Below, piece after piece: positions 31,986-40,382 of a DNA stretch of 46,955 bases. This DNA is from Actinomycetes bacterium (lineage in GTDB: Bacteria > Actinomycetota > Acidimicrobiia > Acidimicrobiales > Bog-793). Location of the stretch: positions 1-46,955 of the forward strand of contig JAKACA010000005.1 of assembly GCA_021796455.1 (NCBI GenBank). Reading direction: 5' to 3'. Position numbers and translations under genes: made by a program. The stretch's first letter is position 1. Each line of letters starts with the position of its first letter. The notes under the pieces were generated by a model. It saw only the letters and a list, made by a program, of their open reading frames with translations, was not told where the DNA came from and searched no databases.

Positions 31986-32963
31986 TCAGCTCATCGTCAG
32001 CGCCATCGCGGCCTTCTGGCCGTGCAGGCGGTTCTCGGCCTGGTCGTACACGGCCGACTGCGGCCCGTCGATGACATCGTCTGTGACCTCGACATTGCGG
32101 TCGGCAGGCAGAGGATGCATGAATATGGCATCCTCGCTCGCCGTCTTCATGTGACGCGTGTCTGTCATCCACGAAGCGTACTTGTTGATAAGACGCGTGT
32201 CCTCCGCCTCGTCGGACGTCGTGACCATGGCGCCCCAGCTCTTGGCATAGACGACATCGGTGCCGACAAAGCCCGCTTCGAAGTCGTCCATCTCCTCGAA
32301 GCCGGCGTGGCCGATACGGGCGTTCTCCCTCGCCTGTTCCACGATCTCAGGCAGGAGGGGGAACTCCGGAGGATGGACGAGGCGCACGTTCATCCCAAAT
32401 CGCGGCAGCAGCAGGAGAAGGCTCTGCGCGACACTGATGGGTTTTAGGTAAGAGGGATCGTGTGCCCAGCTGATCGTTGCAGTACGCCCTCTCGGATCGC
32501 CGAACCGCTCGATGATCGTCATGAGGTCGCCGAGGGCCTGGTGGGGGTGGTAGACGTCGCATTGCATGTTGAGCACCGGTACCCGGCTGGCCGCGGCGAC
32601 GTCGCGCAGGTACCGGTTGCCGACACTCCAGTCCACCTGGCGAATGGCGATGCCGTCGTTGTAGCGGCCGAGTATCTCGCCGATCTCCTTCGCGGTGTCC
32701 CCGTGGGCTATCTGGGTCGTACGGCTCTCGATGAACTGGGCGTGACCGCCGAGTTGGGCCATGCCGGCCTCGAAGGAGGCCCGGGTTCGCGTGCTCGCGA
32801 AGAAGAAAAGCATCGCGAGCACCTTGTCCCGAAGGAGGGGATGGGCGATGCCAAGAGCCCTCTCGCGCTTTAGCTGGAAGGCGACATCTAGGAGGGTGTC
32901 GACCTCGCCCTTGGTCCACTCCTGCAGGTCGATGAGGTCGCGGCCGCGAAGGTGAGTCTGCAC
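31986..32963 (-). CDS. Knotted carbamoyltransferase, YgeW type
   Basis: 325 residues from GTG 32963, 7 nt after the preceding stop. Transcarbamylase fold: carbamoyl-phosphate motif FFASTRTRASFEAGMAQLGG, family TTQIAHGDTAKEIGEILGRY, HPHQALGDLMTI, the knot region AHDPSYLKPISVAQSLLLLLPRFGMNVRLVHPPEFPLLPEIVEQA, and the C-terminal HPLPADRNVEVTDDVIDGPQSAVYDQAENRLHGQKA. The knot and SVAQ segments fit the YgeW/acetylornithine/ureide carbamoyltransferase group rather than ornithine enzymes. YgeW's physiological substrate is poorly known; in purine clusters it is thought to release carbamoyl phosphate from a ureido intermediate for carbamate kinase. A longer open frame to 33071 overlaps the next gene and is rejected. 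Confidence 0.88.
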   Translation of the reverse strand: MQTHLRGRDLIDLQEWTKGEVDTLLDVAFQLKRERALGIAHPLLRDKVLAMLFFFASTRTRASFEAGMAQLGGHAQFIESRTTQIAHGDTAKEIGEILGRYNDGIAIRQVDWSVGNRYLRDVAAASRVPVLNMQCDVYHPHQALGDLMTIIERFGDPRGRTATISWAHDPSYLKPISVAQSLLLLLPRFGMNVRLVHPPEFPLLPEIVEQARENARIGHAGFEEMDDFEAGFVGTDVVYAKSWGAMVTTSDEAEDTRLINKYASWMTDTRHMKTASEDAIFMHPLPADRNVEVTDDVIDGPQSAVYDQAENRLHGQKAAMALTMS

Positions 32964-32970
32964 GGCCCGC

Positions 32971-33924
32971 CTACTCCACAGCTCCGAGCACGAGGGACAA
33001 GAGCGCCATGCGCATGACGACACCGTTGAACGCCTCCACCCAGTAGCGGGCGTGGCGGGTGCTGTCCACATCGGGCGGGAGCTCGTCCATGCGCGGCAGG
33101 GAGTGCAAGATGATCGAGTCGGGCTTCGCCCTGGCGGCGAGCAGCTCGCGCGTCACCCGATATGCCGCCGGCGTGCCGCCTCGCTCGCCGCTAGCCTCGA
33201 CGCGCGACTGGGTGTAGTCGGCCTGCACGACCGGCTCCATGTAGATCACATCTGCCTCGGCGATGCAGGCTTCCACGCTCTCGACCTCGCGGTACTGGAC
33301 GCTGCGCCCGTCGAGGTCGGCCTTGAACTCCTCTGTGAGAGACATGTCCGGCGGCGACACGACGAACCCCTCGAGGTCGAACTGCGACATCGCGTAGAGG
33401 ATCGAGTGCATCGTGCGCATCCTCATGTCTCCGACAAGCAGGACCTTCATGCCGTCGAGAGTGCCGCGTTGCTGCCAGATCGTGTAGAGATCGGTCAGCA
33501 CCTGGGTGGGGTGCTCGCCCCAGCCGTCGCCGCAGTTGATCACGGGAACCGAGGCCCAGCGAGCCGCCTCGTCGGGGGCGCCCTGCTGGAAATGACGCAT
33601 CGCGATCACGTCGCCGTAGTACTCGAGCATGTGGACCGTGTCCTTGATGGACTCCTGGTAGAAGTCGCCGGCTCTCGTCATCTTGGCGTCGGAGAACCCG
33701 AGCACGTGTCCGCCGAGACGGTGCATGGCTGCCTCGGTCGCCAGCCGCGTGCGCGTGCTCGGCTGGTAGAAAGCCGTGAGCAGGGTCTTGTGCTTGAGCA
33801 GATCTCCGTTGCGCCGCTCTGCGGCATATGGCTTGAGCGCGTCGGCGACACGGAAGATCTGGAAGAACTCCTCCCGCTCCATGTCTTTGAGGGACAGGAT
33901 GTCTCGGCCTAGAAAGCTTCTCAT
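32971..33924 (-). CDS. Aspartate-carbamoyltransferase-like enzyme of uncertain substrate
   Basis: 317 residues from ATG 33924, preceded by GAGAGGAAGA. Transcarbamylase family: FYQPSTRTRLATEAAMHRLGG (carbamoyl-phosphate site), HPTQVLTDLYTIWQ, GMKVLLVGDMRMRTMHSILYAM, LHSLPRMDELPPDVD. It is closer to PyrB than to ornithine enzymes, but the aspartate-binding TRVQxER segment reads MEPVVQADYTQSR, and the 80s loop has an insertion (RAGDFYQESIKDT). So the second substrate is probably not aspartate. It heads the minus-strand unit pyrB-like/YgeW-like/carbamate kinase. No other pyrimidine genes are near, which also argues against de novo pyrimidine synthesis. The upstream frame to 34044 overlaps the divergent gene. 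Confidence 0.85.
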   Translation of the reverse strand: MRSFLGRDILSLKDMEREEFFQIFRVADALKPYAAERRNGDLLKHKTLLTAFYQPSTRTRLATEAAMHRLGGHVLGFSDAKMTRAGDFYQESIKDTVHMLEYYGDVIAMRHFQQGAPDEAARWASVPVINCGDGWGEHPTQVLTDLYTIWQQRGTLDGMKVLLVGDMRMRTMHSILYAMSQFDLEGFVVSPPDMSLTEEFKADLDGRSVQYREVESVEACIAEADVIYMEPVVQADYTQSRVEASGERGGTPAAYRVTRELLAARAKPDSIILHSLPRMDELPPDVDSTRHARYWVEAFNGVVMRMALLSLVLGAVE

Positions 33925-34061
33925 GTGACGATCTTCCTCTCGCGGCGGGGGCCTGAATAGGGTCGTTTGGCCCGTTCCCGAAGCTAGCGCTGCCGGTACA
34001 GTTGCCGAAAGCCGGACACAGGCTTCCGGCAGCTCGACGCGCAACCAAGGAGCCCGACTCG

Positions 34062-35735
34062 TTGACCCCGCAGGACCGAAGCTCCAAGTCCCTGTGGATC
34101 AGGGGAGCCACCGTCATCGACGGTACCGACGCGGATCCATTCGAGGCAGACGTCGTCGTGGGCGACGACGGCTCGATCGTCTCAGTCGGAGCCCCAAGCC
34201 GTAAGGCCCCCAGCGCGGTAGCCTCGACCGTCGATGGGATCGGGCTCGTGCTCGCGCCGGGTTTCGTCGATCTCCACTCCCACTCCGACCTGTACACCCT
34301 CGTGCGAGAGTTGCCCGGAGCCCCCCCGATCGGAGACTCGCCCAAGCTGGTGCAGGGCTGCACCGCGCAGGTCTTCGGACAGGACGGCATCTCGGCCGCG
34401 CCGGTTGTCGACGGGGACCTGGAGGACCACATGGGTTTCTTGGCCGGCCTCGATGGCTCCATACCTACCGAAGCCTGGACATGGCGGTCATTCGGCGAGT
34501 ACCGGAGGGCGGTTCGTGCCGCGTCGTCCACCAGGACGGCGCTCCTCGTAGGGCACGCGACGATACGGCGGCTCGTGATGGGCGATGTGGCCCGTGAGGC
34601 CGCCGCGAGCGACATCGCGGCGATGCAGGAGGCGCTCGCACGCGCGCTCGACGAGGGCGGGGCGGGTTTCTCTACGGGCCTCGTCTATGTCCCGGCTGCA
34701 TATGCGACGACCGACGAGGTGGCCGCGCTCTGCGAGGTGGTGGCCGCTCGCGATCTGCCCTTCTTCGTCCACGTACGCTCGGAGAGCGACCGCGTGCTCG
34801 AGGCTACAGACGAGGTGCTCGAGATTGCCGCTCGCACCGGCTGCCACCTCCACTACAGCCACATCAAGACCGCAGGTCGCGACAACTGGCACAAGGCCGC
34901 GGCGATGCTCGAGCACATCGGCGCGGCACAGGCCGCCGGCGTCAGCATCTCGGCCGACGTCCACCCCTACGTCGCCGGCTCCACCTCGGCCATCGTCCTC
35001 TTGCCCCCGTGGGTCCAAGACGGCGGCCACGAAGCTGCGATAGCACGGCTGTCTGACCCCCAGATACGGGCGAGGCTGCGCACGCAGCTGATGGAGGACA
35101 CCACGTCGTGGGACAACTGGTGGCGTTTCTCGGACGGCTGGAGCGGCCTCAAAGTGGCGAGGTGCAGCAAGCCCGAGCTGGTCGGCCGGTCCTTCGCTGA
35201 AGTCATCGCCGCAGCCGGCGTGGGCGACTTGGGCTCCCAGGAGGCATTCGACACGATCTTCGCGCTCCTGGCCGCCGAGGACCTCGCCATGTCGCTCGTC
35301 TCCTTCAACAACGTGGAGGCGAACGTCGCCCGCTTCATGGCGCAGTCCTACACCTCGATCGGCACCGACGCCGTCGTGGACCATGGGGGCCATCCGCACC
35401 CGCGTCTTCACGGGACATTCCCCCGGGTCCTTGGACGTTTCGTGCGCGAGCTCGGGACGCTCTCGCTGCCCGAGGCTGTGCGCAAGGTGACCTCCAGGGC
35501 TGCACGAGTCGTCGGATGGCAGGGCATGCTGGGCGAGATCCGCCCTGGCCTGCCCGGTGACCTCGTCCTGTTCGACCCGGACGTCATCGCCGACAGGGCT
35601 ACCTTCGAGTCACCATGGGAGTACCCCGTCGGCATCGAGGGCGTGTGGGTCGGGGGCTACAGGGTCGTCGAGCGCGGCGAGCTCACCGGCGACTCGGACA
35701 TCGTCGCCGGTGCTCCGCGTGTCGAGCAGGACTAG
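34062..35735 (+). CDS. Amidohydrolase of the D-aminoacylase family
   Basis: 557 residues from TTG 34062; AAGGAG stands 9 nt upstream. Metal-dependent hydrolase: N-terminal beta domain (LWIRGATVIDGTDADPFEADVVVGDDGSI), metal motif PGFVDLHSHSDLYTL, QGCTAQVFGQDGISAAP, central HYSHIKTAGRDNW and SADVHPYVAGST, SIGTDAVVDHGGHPHPRLHGTFPRVLGRFVRE, and C-terminal PGDLVLFDPDVIADRATFESPWEYPVGIEGVWVGG. These are the signatures of N-acyl-D-amino-acid deacylases, but the GNCG cysteine ligand of classical D-aminoacylase is replaced by GQDG. In this island it is a candidate for cleaving a cyclic or N-carbamoyl purine breakdown product. Its stop shares CTAG with the convergent DUF47 gene. Confidence 0.88.
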   Translation: MTPQDRSSKSLWIRGATVIDGTDADPFEADVVVGDDGSIVSVGAPSRKAPSAVASTVDGIGLVLAPGFVDLHSHSDLYTLVRELPGAPPIGDSPKLVQGCTAQVFGQDGISAAPVVDGDLEDHMGFLAGLDGSIPTEAWTWRSFGEYRRAVRAASSTRTALLVGHATIRRLVMGDVAREAAASDIAAMQEALARALDEGGAGFSTGLVYVPAAYATTDEVAALCEVVAARDLPFFVHVRSESDRVLEATDEVLEIAARTGCHLHYSHIKTAGRDNWHKAAAMLEHIGAAQAAGVSISADVHPYVAGSTSAIVLLPPWVQDGGHEAAIARLSDPQIRARLRTQLMEDTTSWDNWWRFSDGWSGLKVARCSKPELVGRSFAEVIAAAGVGDLGSQEAFDTIFALLAAEDLAMSLVSFNNVEANVARFMAQSYTSIGTDAVVDHGGHPHPRLHGTFPRVLGRFVRELGTLSLPEAVRKVTSRAARVVGWQGMLGEIRPGLPGDLVLFDPDVIADRATFESPWEYPVGIEGVWVGGYRVVERGELTGDSDIVAGAPRVEQD

Positions 35736-36415
35736 GCCTCAGCTAGCACCGAGTACCAGAGCCGGTCACCGAGCGCGGTGAGCAGCTCGGCGGAGCGTCC
35801 GTAGCGTCGGTAGATCTCCCTCGTCGTGAACACGGTGAGCAGGTCAGGAGACTTGAGAAGGTCGGCCATGGCCGCGCGGTAAGCGTGCTCGACGCGGTGC
35901 GCGTGACGCACGGCGCTATCGGCTGCCGCAGAAGCACCGCTGGGGTCGGCTCGGAGCAGAGAGAAACCCCTCACGATCTCCGCCATGCCCTCGGACAGGC
36001 ACGTCGCCATCTCGGCTGCGTGGAGGTCGGGCTTCCAGCCTAGGTCGGTGGCTTCCGCCGCGATGTCCCTGGCGGCGTTCACGACGCGATCGCACCGCTC
36101 CGAGAGCACGTAGAGGTCCTCCTGGTTGATCGGAGTCGCCAGAGCGGCCCGCAGCGCGCTCATGAGTCGGCGCCGGGCGTCGTCACAGGCCTGCTCGAGG
36201 TCTTTGAGCCCGCTCAGCCCGTCAGGTGCCACGTCTCCGCGCGACCACCGTTCGAAAGCAGCCATCGCCTCGACGCTGAGCTCACCTTGCGCGACGAGCA
36301 TCCCCGTCACGTCCGGCGCGACGGCGAGGAAGAACTGCTCGAACACCTTGAACCCGAAGAGAGACCGGAGACGCCTGCGCGGTGGCGCTTTCGCGCGGCC
36401 CGTCTCTTCGGCCAT
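35732..36415 (-). CDS. PhoU-like DUF47 protein partner of PiT transporter
   Basis: 227 residues from ATG 36415, which overlaps the transporter's TGA by one base (TGATG). All-helical PhoU-like domain of the DUF47 family, usually encoded beside PiT phosphate transporters and thought to modulate them. Seen: LRSLFGFKVFEQFFLAVAPDVTGML, a helix with DLEQACDDARRRLMSALRAALATPINQEDLYVLSERCDRVVNAARDI (the PINREDI/L-type motif of the family), then EHAYRAAMADLLKS and YRRYGRSAELLTALGDRLWYSVL. Basic N-terminal peptide (RAKAPPRRRLR). The 3' end overlaps the convergent amidohydrolase stop. A clear operon with pit. Confidence 0.88.
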   Translation of the reverse strand: MAEETGRAKAPPRRRLRSLFGFKVFEQFFLAVAPDVTGMLVAQGELSVEAMAAFERWSRGDVAPDGLSGLKDLEQACDDARRRLMSALRAALATPINQEDLYVLSERCDRVVNAARDIAAEATDLGWKPDLHAAEMATCLSEGMAEIVRGFSLLRADPSGASAAADSAVRHAHRVEHAYRAAMADLLKSPDLLTVFTTREIYRRYGRSAELLTALGDRLWYSVLAEA

Positions 36416-37470
36416 CAGCTCGCCGCCTTCCACAGCTCGAAGATCACACCGCCTACAACCGCGCACGACGGCACCGTCACGCCCCAGACGGCGACGATCC
36501 TCGCGACCCCCTGCCACCGGATGTGCCTCTGCCGGCGGGCGAGGCCCGTCCCGATCATCGACGAAGTCACGACCGTCGAGGTGGACAACGGAAGGCCGGC
36601 CAGTCCTCCGAGGAATATGACCACCGCCGAGGCGCTCTGCGCGGCGAGGTCGTCAACCGAGGATTCCTTGCCCAGTCCGCGAGACACCGTGAGGACGATA
36701 CGCCGGCCGCCGAGCACGGTGAAGATCGCGAGCACCGATGCACAGGCGATCCTCTCCGCCCAGGAGATCCCACCCCCGCCGGCGGCGAATGTCCCAGGAC
36801 CGGACAGCGCGACAGCCAGCAGCGCCATGGCCTTCTGTCCGTCGTTGCTTCCGTCGGTGACTGCCACCGCGGCCGACGCGAACCACAGGCCACCGTGCAG
36901 CCCACGAAGCGAACGCCGACGCAAGCGGAACGAGAGGGGACGCAGGCCGCGGTCGAGCGCGCCGGCGGCGAGTGCCCCGAGCACTGGCGCTGCCAGTATG
37001 CCCACGAGGACGCCGGCGATACCGAGCAGGCGAAAGCCACTCAGCTGGCCCCAGGCGACGGCGTGCCAACCCCCCGCCATGACTCCGGCCCCCGCGAGCC
37101 CACCAACGAGGCCGACGCTCGCGCTGGTCGGAAAGCCGCGCCTGGTCGTCAGCCAGGTGAAGCCGACCGAAGCGATGCAGCCCGAGGCGAGCGCCGGCTC
37201 GAGCAGGTGCGGGCCGACGTGAACGAGCCCGACGACCGTGCGAGCGACGGCCGTACCGGCGACCAGCCCACCGACGAGGTGCCAGCCGATCGACCAGGCC
37301 GCGACCGCGGGGTAGGAACCAGAGCGGGCCGAGACGAGCGCCGCGGTCGAGTTGGGCGCGTCGCTTACGCCGAGCAACGCCGCGAGCCCGACAGCTGCGG
37401 CCGCCGCGACGAGGTCCGTCGAGGTCACCTTGACGCGGCTCGCGATAGCTTGTGTGGTGCCGCCGGGCAA
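36415..37470 (-). CDS. pit: PiT-family inorganic phosphate transporter
   Basis: 351 residues from TTG 37470 with GGAG 4 nt upstream. Low-affinity phosphate (metal-phosphate) symporter in the cytoplasmic membrane. The two inverted PHO4 repeats are visible: GVSDAPNSTAALVSARSGSYP in the first half and AVTDGSNDGQKAMALLAVALS in the second, plus GFPTSASVGLVGGLAG and GLPLSTSTVVTSSMIGTG, the repeat-end motifs. About nine to ten hydrophobic helices; shorter than E. coli PitA (499), as common in actinobacteria. Coupled to the DUF47 gene downstream and divergent from the PGK-like gene, 67 bp apart. Phosphate supply may help phosphorolysis or carbamoyl-phosphate chemistry in the island, which is speculation. 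Confidence 0.92.
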   Translation of the reverse strand: MPGGTTQAIASRVKVTSTDLVAAAAAVGLAALLGVSDAPNSTAALVSARSGSYPAVAAWSIGWHLVGGLVAGTAVARTVVGLVHVGPHLLEPALASGCIASVGFTWLTTRRGFPTSASVGLVGGLAGAGVMAGGWHAVAWGQLSGFRLLGIAGVLVGILAAPVLGALAAGALDRGLRPLSFRLRRRSLRGLHGGLWFASAAVAVTDGSNDGQKAMALLAVALSGPGTFAAGGGGISWAERIACASVLAIFTVLGGRRIVLTVSRGLGKESSVDDLAAQSASAVVIFLGGLAGLPLSTSTVVTSSMIGTGLARRQRHIRWQGVARIVAVWGVTVPSCAVVGGVIFELWKAAS

Positions 37471-37537
37471 GCTGCTCCGAGTGGCCTTTCCAAAGAGGTG
37501 ATCATCTGCAACGCCCCAGTCGACAGGACGCGCTGAG

Positions 37538-38689
37538 GTGCAGCCTCAAGTGAGCCAGAACGGCGTGCCGCCTGGCCGTGCTTTCGGCGTGCCCGTGCTG
37601 AGCGATCTCGGGGACCTCGCCGGGCGTCGTGTGCTCGTCCGCGCCGACCTCGATGCCGGCGACCACGACCCGTCATCGCCGCTTGCGCGAAGGAGGCTGG
37701 AGCTGCTGCTTCCCACCCTTGGGATCCTCGTTGACAAAGCTGCGGAGGTCACGGTGTGCGGGCACGCCGGGGATCTCGACGCCAAGCCGGACGACGCGGC
37801 GTTCTCCTTCGTGTGCCAGCAGGTCACGAGCGCGTTTCCGGAAGTGGTCGTCCTCCCGAACCTCGCCGGAGAGCGGGAGCGCACCGGCGACAAGAGCCTC
37901 GTAGCAGAGCTGGTCCGCGGCCAGGACGCATTCGTCAACGAGGCGTTTCAATGGTGCTGGCTCGCCCTCGCGTCGATCGTGGGACCGCCCGGGGCGCTGC
38001 CGTCGGCAGCCGGCCCTCGTCTGGTGGCCGACCTCGAGCTCCTCGAGCCGTTCCTTCATGCTCCACCCCGGCCGTTCGTGGTCGTGCTCGGGAGCGACCA
38101 GTCGCTCTCGCGCCTTCCTGGCATACGGGCTCTCATACTTCGTGCCGATGCGGTCCTGCTCGGTGGGGCGATGGCGCTGCCGTTTCTCGAGGCCATTGGA
38201 GCCCGCCCGCAGCAGTCCACCGAGACCGAGCTCCTGGCCGAATGCAGGGCCTGCTTCGGGCTGGCGCGAGAGATCCGCCACGGTGTGCACCTTCCGTCGG
38301 ATCTCGTCTGGGAGGCCCTGGACGGCTCCATGACCCTGGCTCCCTCCGGCGCGCTAGTCGATGGGTCGGTCTCCGATATCGGGCCCACGACGCGGCTCCG
38401 CTTCTCCGAGGTGCTCGAAGGCGCTGCGAGCGTGCTCTGGGTGGGCGCTCTCGGCCGTTCAGAGGACTCACGCTTTGCCGCCGGCACCCGCTCAGTCGCC
38501 AGCGCGCTGCCTGGGCGCGGCCACGTGGTGCTCGGCGGCGACGCCCTCGTCGCGAGCCTGGACGACGACGTCCTGCAAGCGGCCACCGGGATTCTCAGCG
38601 CCACCGACAGCGCGGTCGCTCTGCTCAAGGACGGTGACCTGCCCGGCCTCATCGCGCTGCGCGCGAGGAGCGTGAGACCCGCCACCTGA
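37538..38689 (+). CDS. Divergent phosphoglycerate-kinase-like protein, probably inactive
   Basis: 383 residues from GTG 37538. The PGK fold can be followed along the length: RRVLVRADLDA (PGK: RVLVRVDFN), RRRLELLLPTLGILVDKAAEVTVCGHAGDLDAKP, DAFVNEAFQWCWLALASIVG (PGK: VNDAFGTAHRAHASTVG), PFVVVLGSDQSLSRLPG (PGK: GGAKVSDKIG), ADAVLLGGAMALPFLEAIGARPQ (PGK: GGGMANTFL), DIGPTTRLRFSEVLEGAASVLWVGALG, and HVVLGGDALVAS (PGK: GGGDT). Key residues are lost: the phosphoglycerate-binding HRxH, the lysine of GGAK and GGGDT's Thr. So glycolytic kinase activity is unlikely; a nucleotide-binding or structural role is possible. Divergent from pit, followed by a strong hairpin. A true pgk should exist elsewhere in the genome. 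Confidence 0.8.
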   Translation: MQPQVSQNGVPPGRAFGVPVLSDLGDLAGRRVLVRADLDAGDHDPSSPLARRRLELLLPTLGILVDKAAEVTVCGHAGDLDAKPDDAAFSFVCQQVTSAFPEVVVLPNLAGERERTGDKSLVAELVRGQDAFVNEAFQWCWLALASIVGPPGALPSAAGPRLVADLELLEPFLHAPPRPFVVVLGSDQSLSRLPGIRALILRADAVLLGGAMALPFLEAIGARPQQSTETELLAECRACFGLAREIRHGVHLPSDLVWEALDGSMTLAPSGALVDGSVSDIGPTTRLRFSEVLEGAASVLWVGALGRSEDSRFAAGTRSVASALPGRGHVVLGGDALVASLDDDVLQAATGILSATDSAVALLKDGDLPGLIALRARSVRPAT

Positions 38690-38729
38690 CCACAGGCAGC
38701 ACCGTTGCCTGTTGGCCGGTCAGCCGGGT

Positions 38730-38772
38730 GACCCCGGCCGGGGCCGGCTTCTCGCCAGCTCCGGCCGGGGTC
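38730..38772. terminator. Bidirectional terminator, perfect 12-bp stem
   Basis: GACCCCGGCCGG at 38730-38741 pairs with CCGGCCGGGGTC at 38761-38772; the 19-nt loop has its own GGC/GCC pairs. It sits between the convergent PGK-like gene and NCS1 permease gene, 40 bp from one stop and 10 bp from the other. Confidence 0.8.
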
Positions 38773-38781
38773 CGTGACCGC

Positions 38782-40278
38782 TCAACTGCCGGGTGCCTGC
38801 AGCCGCTCGGAGCTGACCGATGCTTCCTTCGGGACGCTCGAATACGAGAGCAGGAAGTAGGCGACGCCGGCCACGATCAGGCCGAGCAGCCAGCTGAAGT
38901 CGGCGCCATTTGTGGCGTTAGAGATCGGTCCCGTGTAGGACGGCACGTAGAAGGCGGCGTCGATCCACATCATCGCCGCGAACATGCCGAGGCCAAGGGA
39001 CAAGAGCGCCTTCCAGTTGAAGCCGCCGTCGCGCCAGTAGACCCCACCCCTGGTCGCGGCCAGCGAGTTGACGTCGTAGCGGCCGCGCCGGAGCAGGTAG
39101 TCGACGATGATGATGCCGAACCAGGGCCCGAGCCATACGACGATGTAGTCGAGGAAGCCTGAGAGATCCGTATAGAAGTTGCCCTTGAAGATGACGAGCG
39201 CCGTCACCCCGCCGGCGACGACCGTGTCGATGAGCACGGCCTGCCACCGCTTCACGTGCAGTCCTATCGCCTGCAAGGTGACGCCGGAGGAGTACATGTC
39301 GATCGAGTTGATCGAGAAGAGCTGCGGCAGAGCAAGGATCACGAAGGGCCAGAAGAACCAGCTCGCGAACGACGAGGGAACTCCGGTCACGGCGGTGACC
39401 TTCGGGCTCACGAGATAGGCGCCGGCCCCGAGGAGCTCGAGCAGCGTCGAGGAGATGGCAGCTCCACCCACCGCTGCCCAGAACGTCTTGGCCTTGGGCG
39501 TGTCCTTCGGCAGGTAGCGGGAGTAGTCAGCCGCGTTCTCGGTCCAGCCCAACCCACCGGTCGAGACGATCACCACGACGGCCGTCGTCCAGATCCACCA
39601 GGAAGTGTGCTGGTGAAGGCTCGTTATATGGGCGTGCGGGATGACGAGGATCGCCATGATGATGAAGACGACGATGAACACATAGGACAGGTAGCGCAGC
39701 ACCTTCAGTATCGTCGCGTGGCCGAGGAAGGGCATGATGAACTGGACTATGACAGCCAGGATGATCACCAAGACCTTTGCTGCTGTGTCGAGGGTGGTTC
39801 CCTCTCTCGAGAACATCGCCTCGATGAGCAGCACGATGATGACGATGCCCTCGATCTCGAAGCCGACCTGGGTGATCCAGTTGAAGAGGGAGGGGAAGCG
39901 GTTGCCGTTGCGGCCGAAAGGCGCTCTGCTCACCATGAATGCGGTGGTGCCCGTCTGTGGGCCAGGGATGCTCGCCCACCCGAGGAACGCGTAGAAGACG
40001 TTGCCGACGAGGATCGCGATGACACCCTGCCAGAAGGAGAGACCGAAGGAGAGGATGAGGGCGCCGTAGACCAGGTACTCGACGTTCCAGGTCGCGCCCG
40101 CCCACATCCAAAAGAGCCCGGAAGGGCGCATGTTCCGCTGCGATTCCGGGATGAGGTCGATGCCGCGGTGCTCCAGCCTGAACGCCTCGTTGTCCTCCGG
40201 TGTGGGCCCGGCACCCAGATCTAGGAGCCCTCCCCCCCCGCCGCCGCTGCCTGTCACAACACCTGAGCCGTCGGCCAT
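38782..40278 (-). CDS. NCS1-family nucleobase (purine/cytosine/allantoin) permease
   Basis: 498 residues from ATG 40278 with GGGAGG 7 nt upstream. Proton- or sodium-coupled nucleobase transporter with about twelve hydrophobic helices. Typical NCS1 features: N-terminal RGIDLIPESQRNMRPSGLFWMWAGATWNVEYL, SIPGPQTGTTAFMVSRAPFGRNGNRFPSLFNWITQVGFEIEG, GGLGWTENAADYSRYLP and FGIIIVDYLLRRGRYDV. The N-terminus has a Gly-rich run (SGGGGGGLLDLGAG). Fits import of a free base such as xanthine, hypoxanthine, cytosine or allantoin for the same island. Exact substrate is unknown. A perfect inverted repeat lies 105-136 bp upstream of the start. Confidence 0.92.
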   Translation of the reverse strand: MADGSGVVTGSGGGGGGLLDLGAGPTPEDNEAFRLEHRGIDLIPESQRNMRPSGLFWMWAGATWNVEYLVYGALILSFGLSFWQGVIAILVGNVFYAFLGWASIPGPQTGTTAFMVSRAPFGRNGNRFPSLFNWITQVGFEIEGIVIIVLLIEAMFSREGTTLDTAAKVLVIILAVIVQFIMPFLGHATILKVLRYLSYVFIVVFIIMAILVIPHAHITSLHQHTSWWIWTTAVVVIVSTGGLGWTENAADYSRYLPKDTPKAKTFWAAVGGAAISSTLLELLGAGAYLVSPKVTAVTGVPSSFASWFFWPFVILALPQLFSINSIDMYSSGVTLQAIGLHVKRWQAVLIDTVVAGGVTALVIFKGNFYTDLSGFLDYIVVWLGPWFGIIIVDYLLRRGRYDVNSLAATRGGVYWRDGGFNWKALLSLGLGMFAAMMWIDAAFYVPSYTGPISNATNGADFSWLLGLIVAGVAYFLLSYSSVPKEASVSSERLQAPGS

Positions 40279-40382
40279 CGCCGAACCTCCCTTTCCGGCA
40301 GCGGGAGAGCTGTCTACGTCCGCAAGGTCGCATTTCCCCCAACCTGCCTGTTCAAATGATGTGCTCTTGCTCCGTGCCCTCT

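Noticed and set aside
31986-33071. 361-codon form of the YgeW-like gene
   Set aside because: The first 36 codons overlap the end of the PyrB-like gene and are Ser/Trp/Arg-rich; GTG 32963 fits the family start.
33191-34615. 474-codon minus-strand ORF
   Set aside because: Shadow frame spanning two divergent real genes; low-complexity Ser/Arg/Pro composition.
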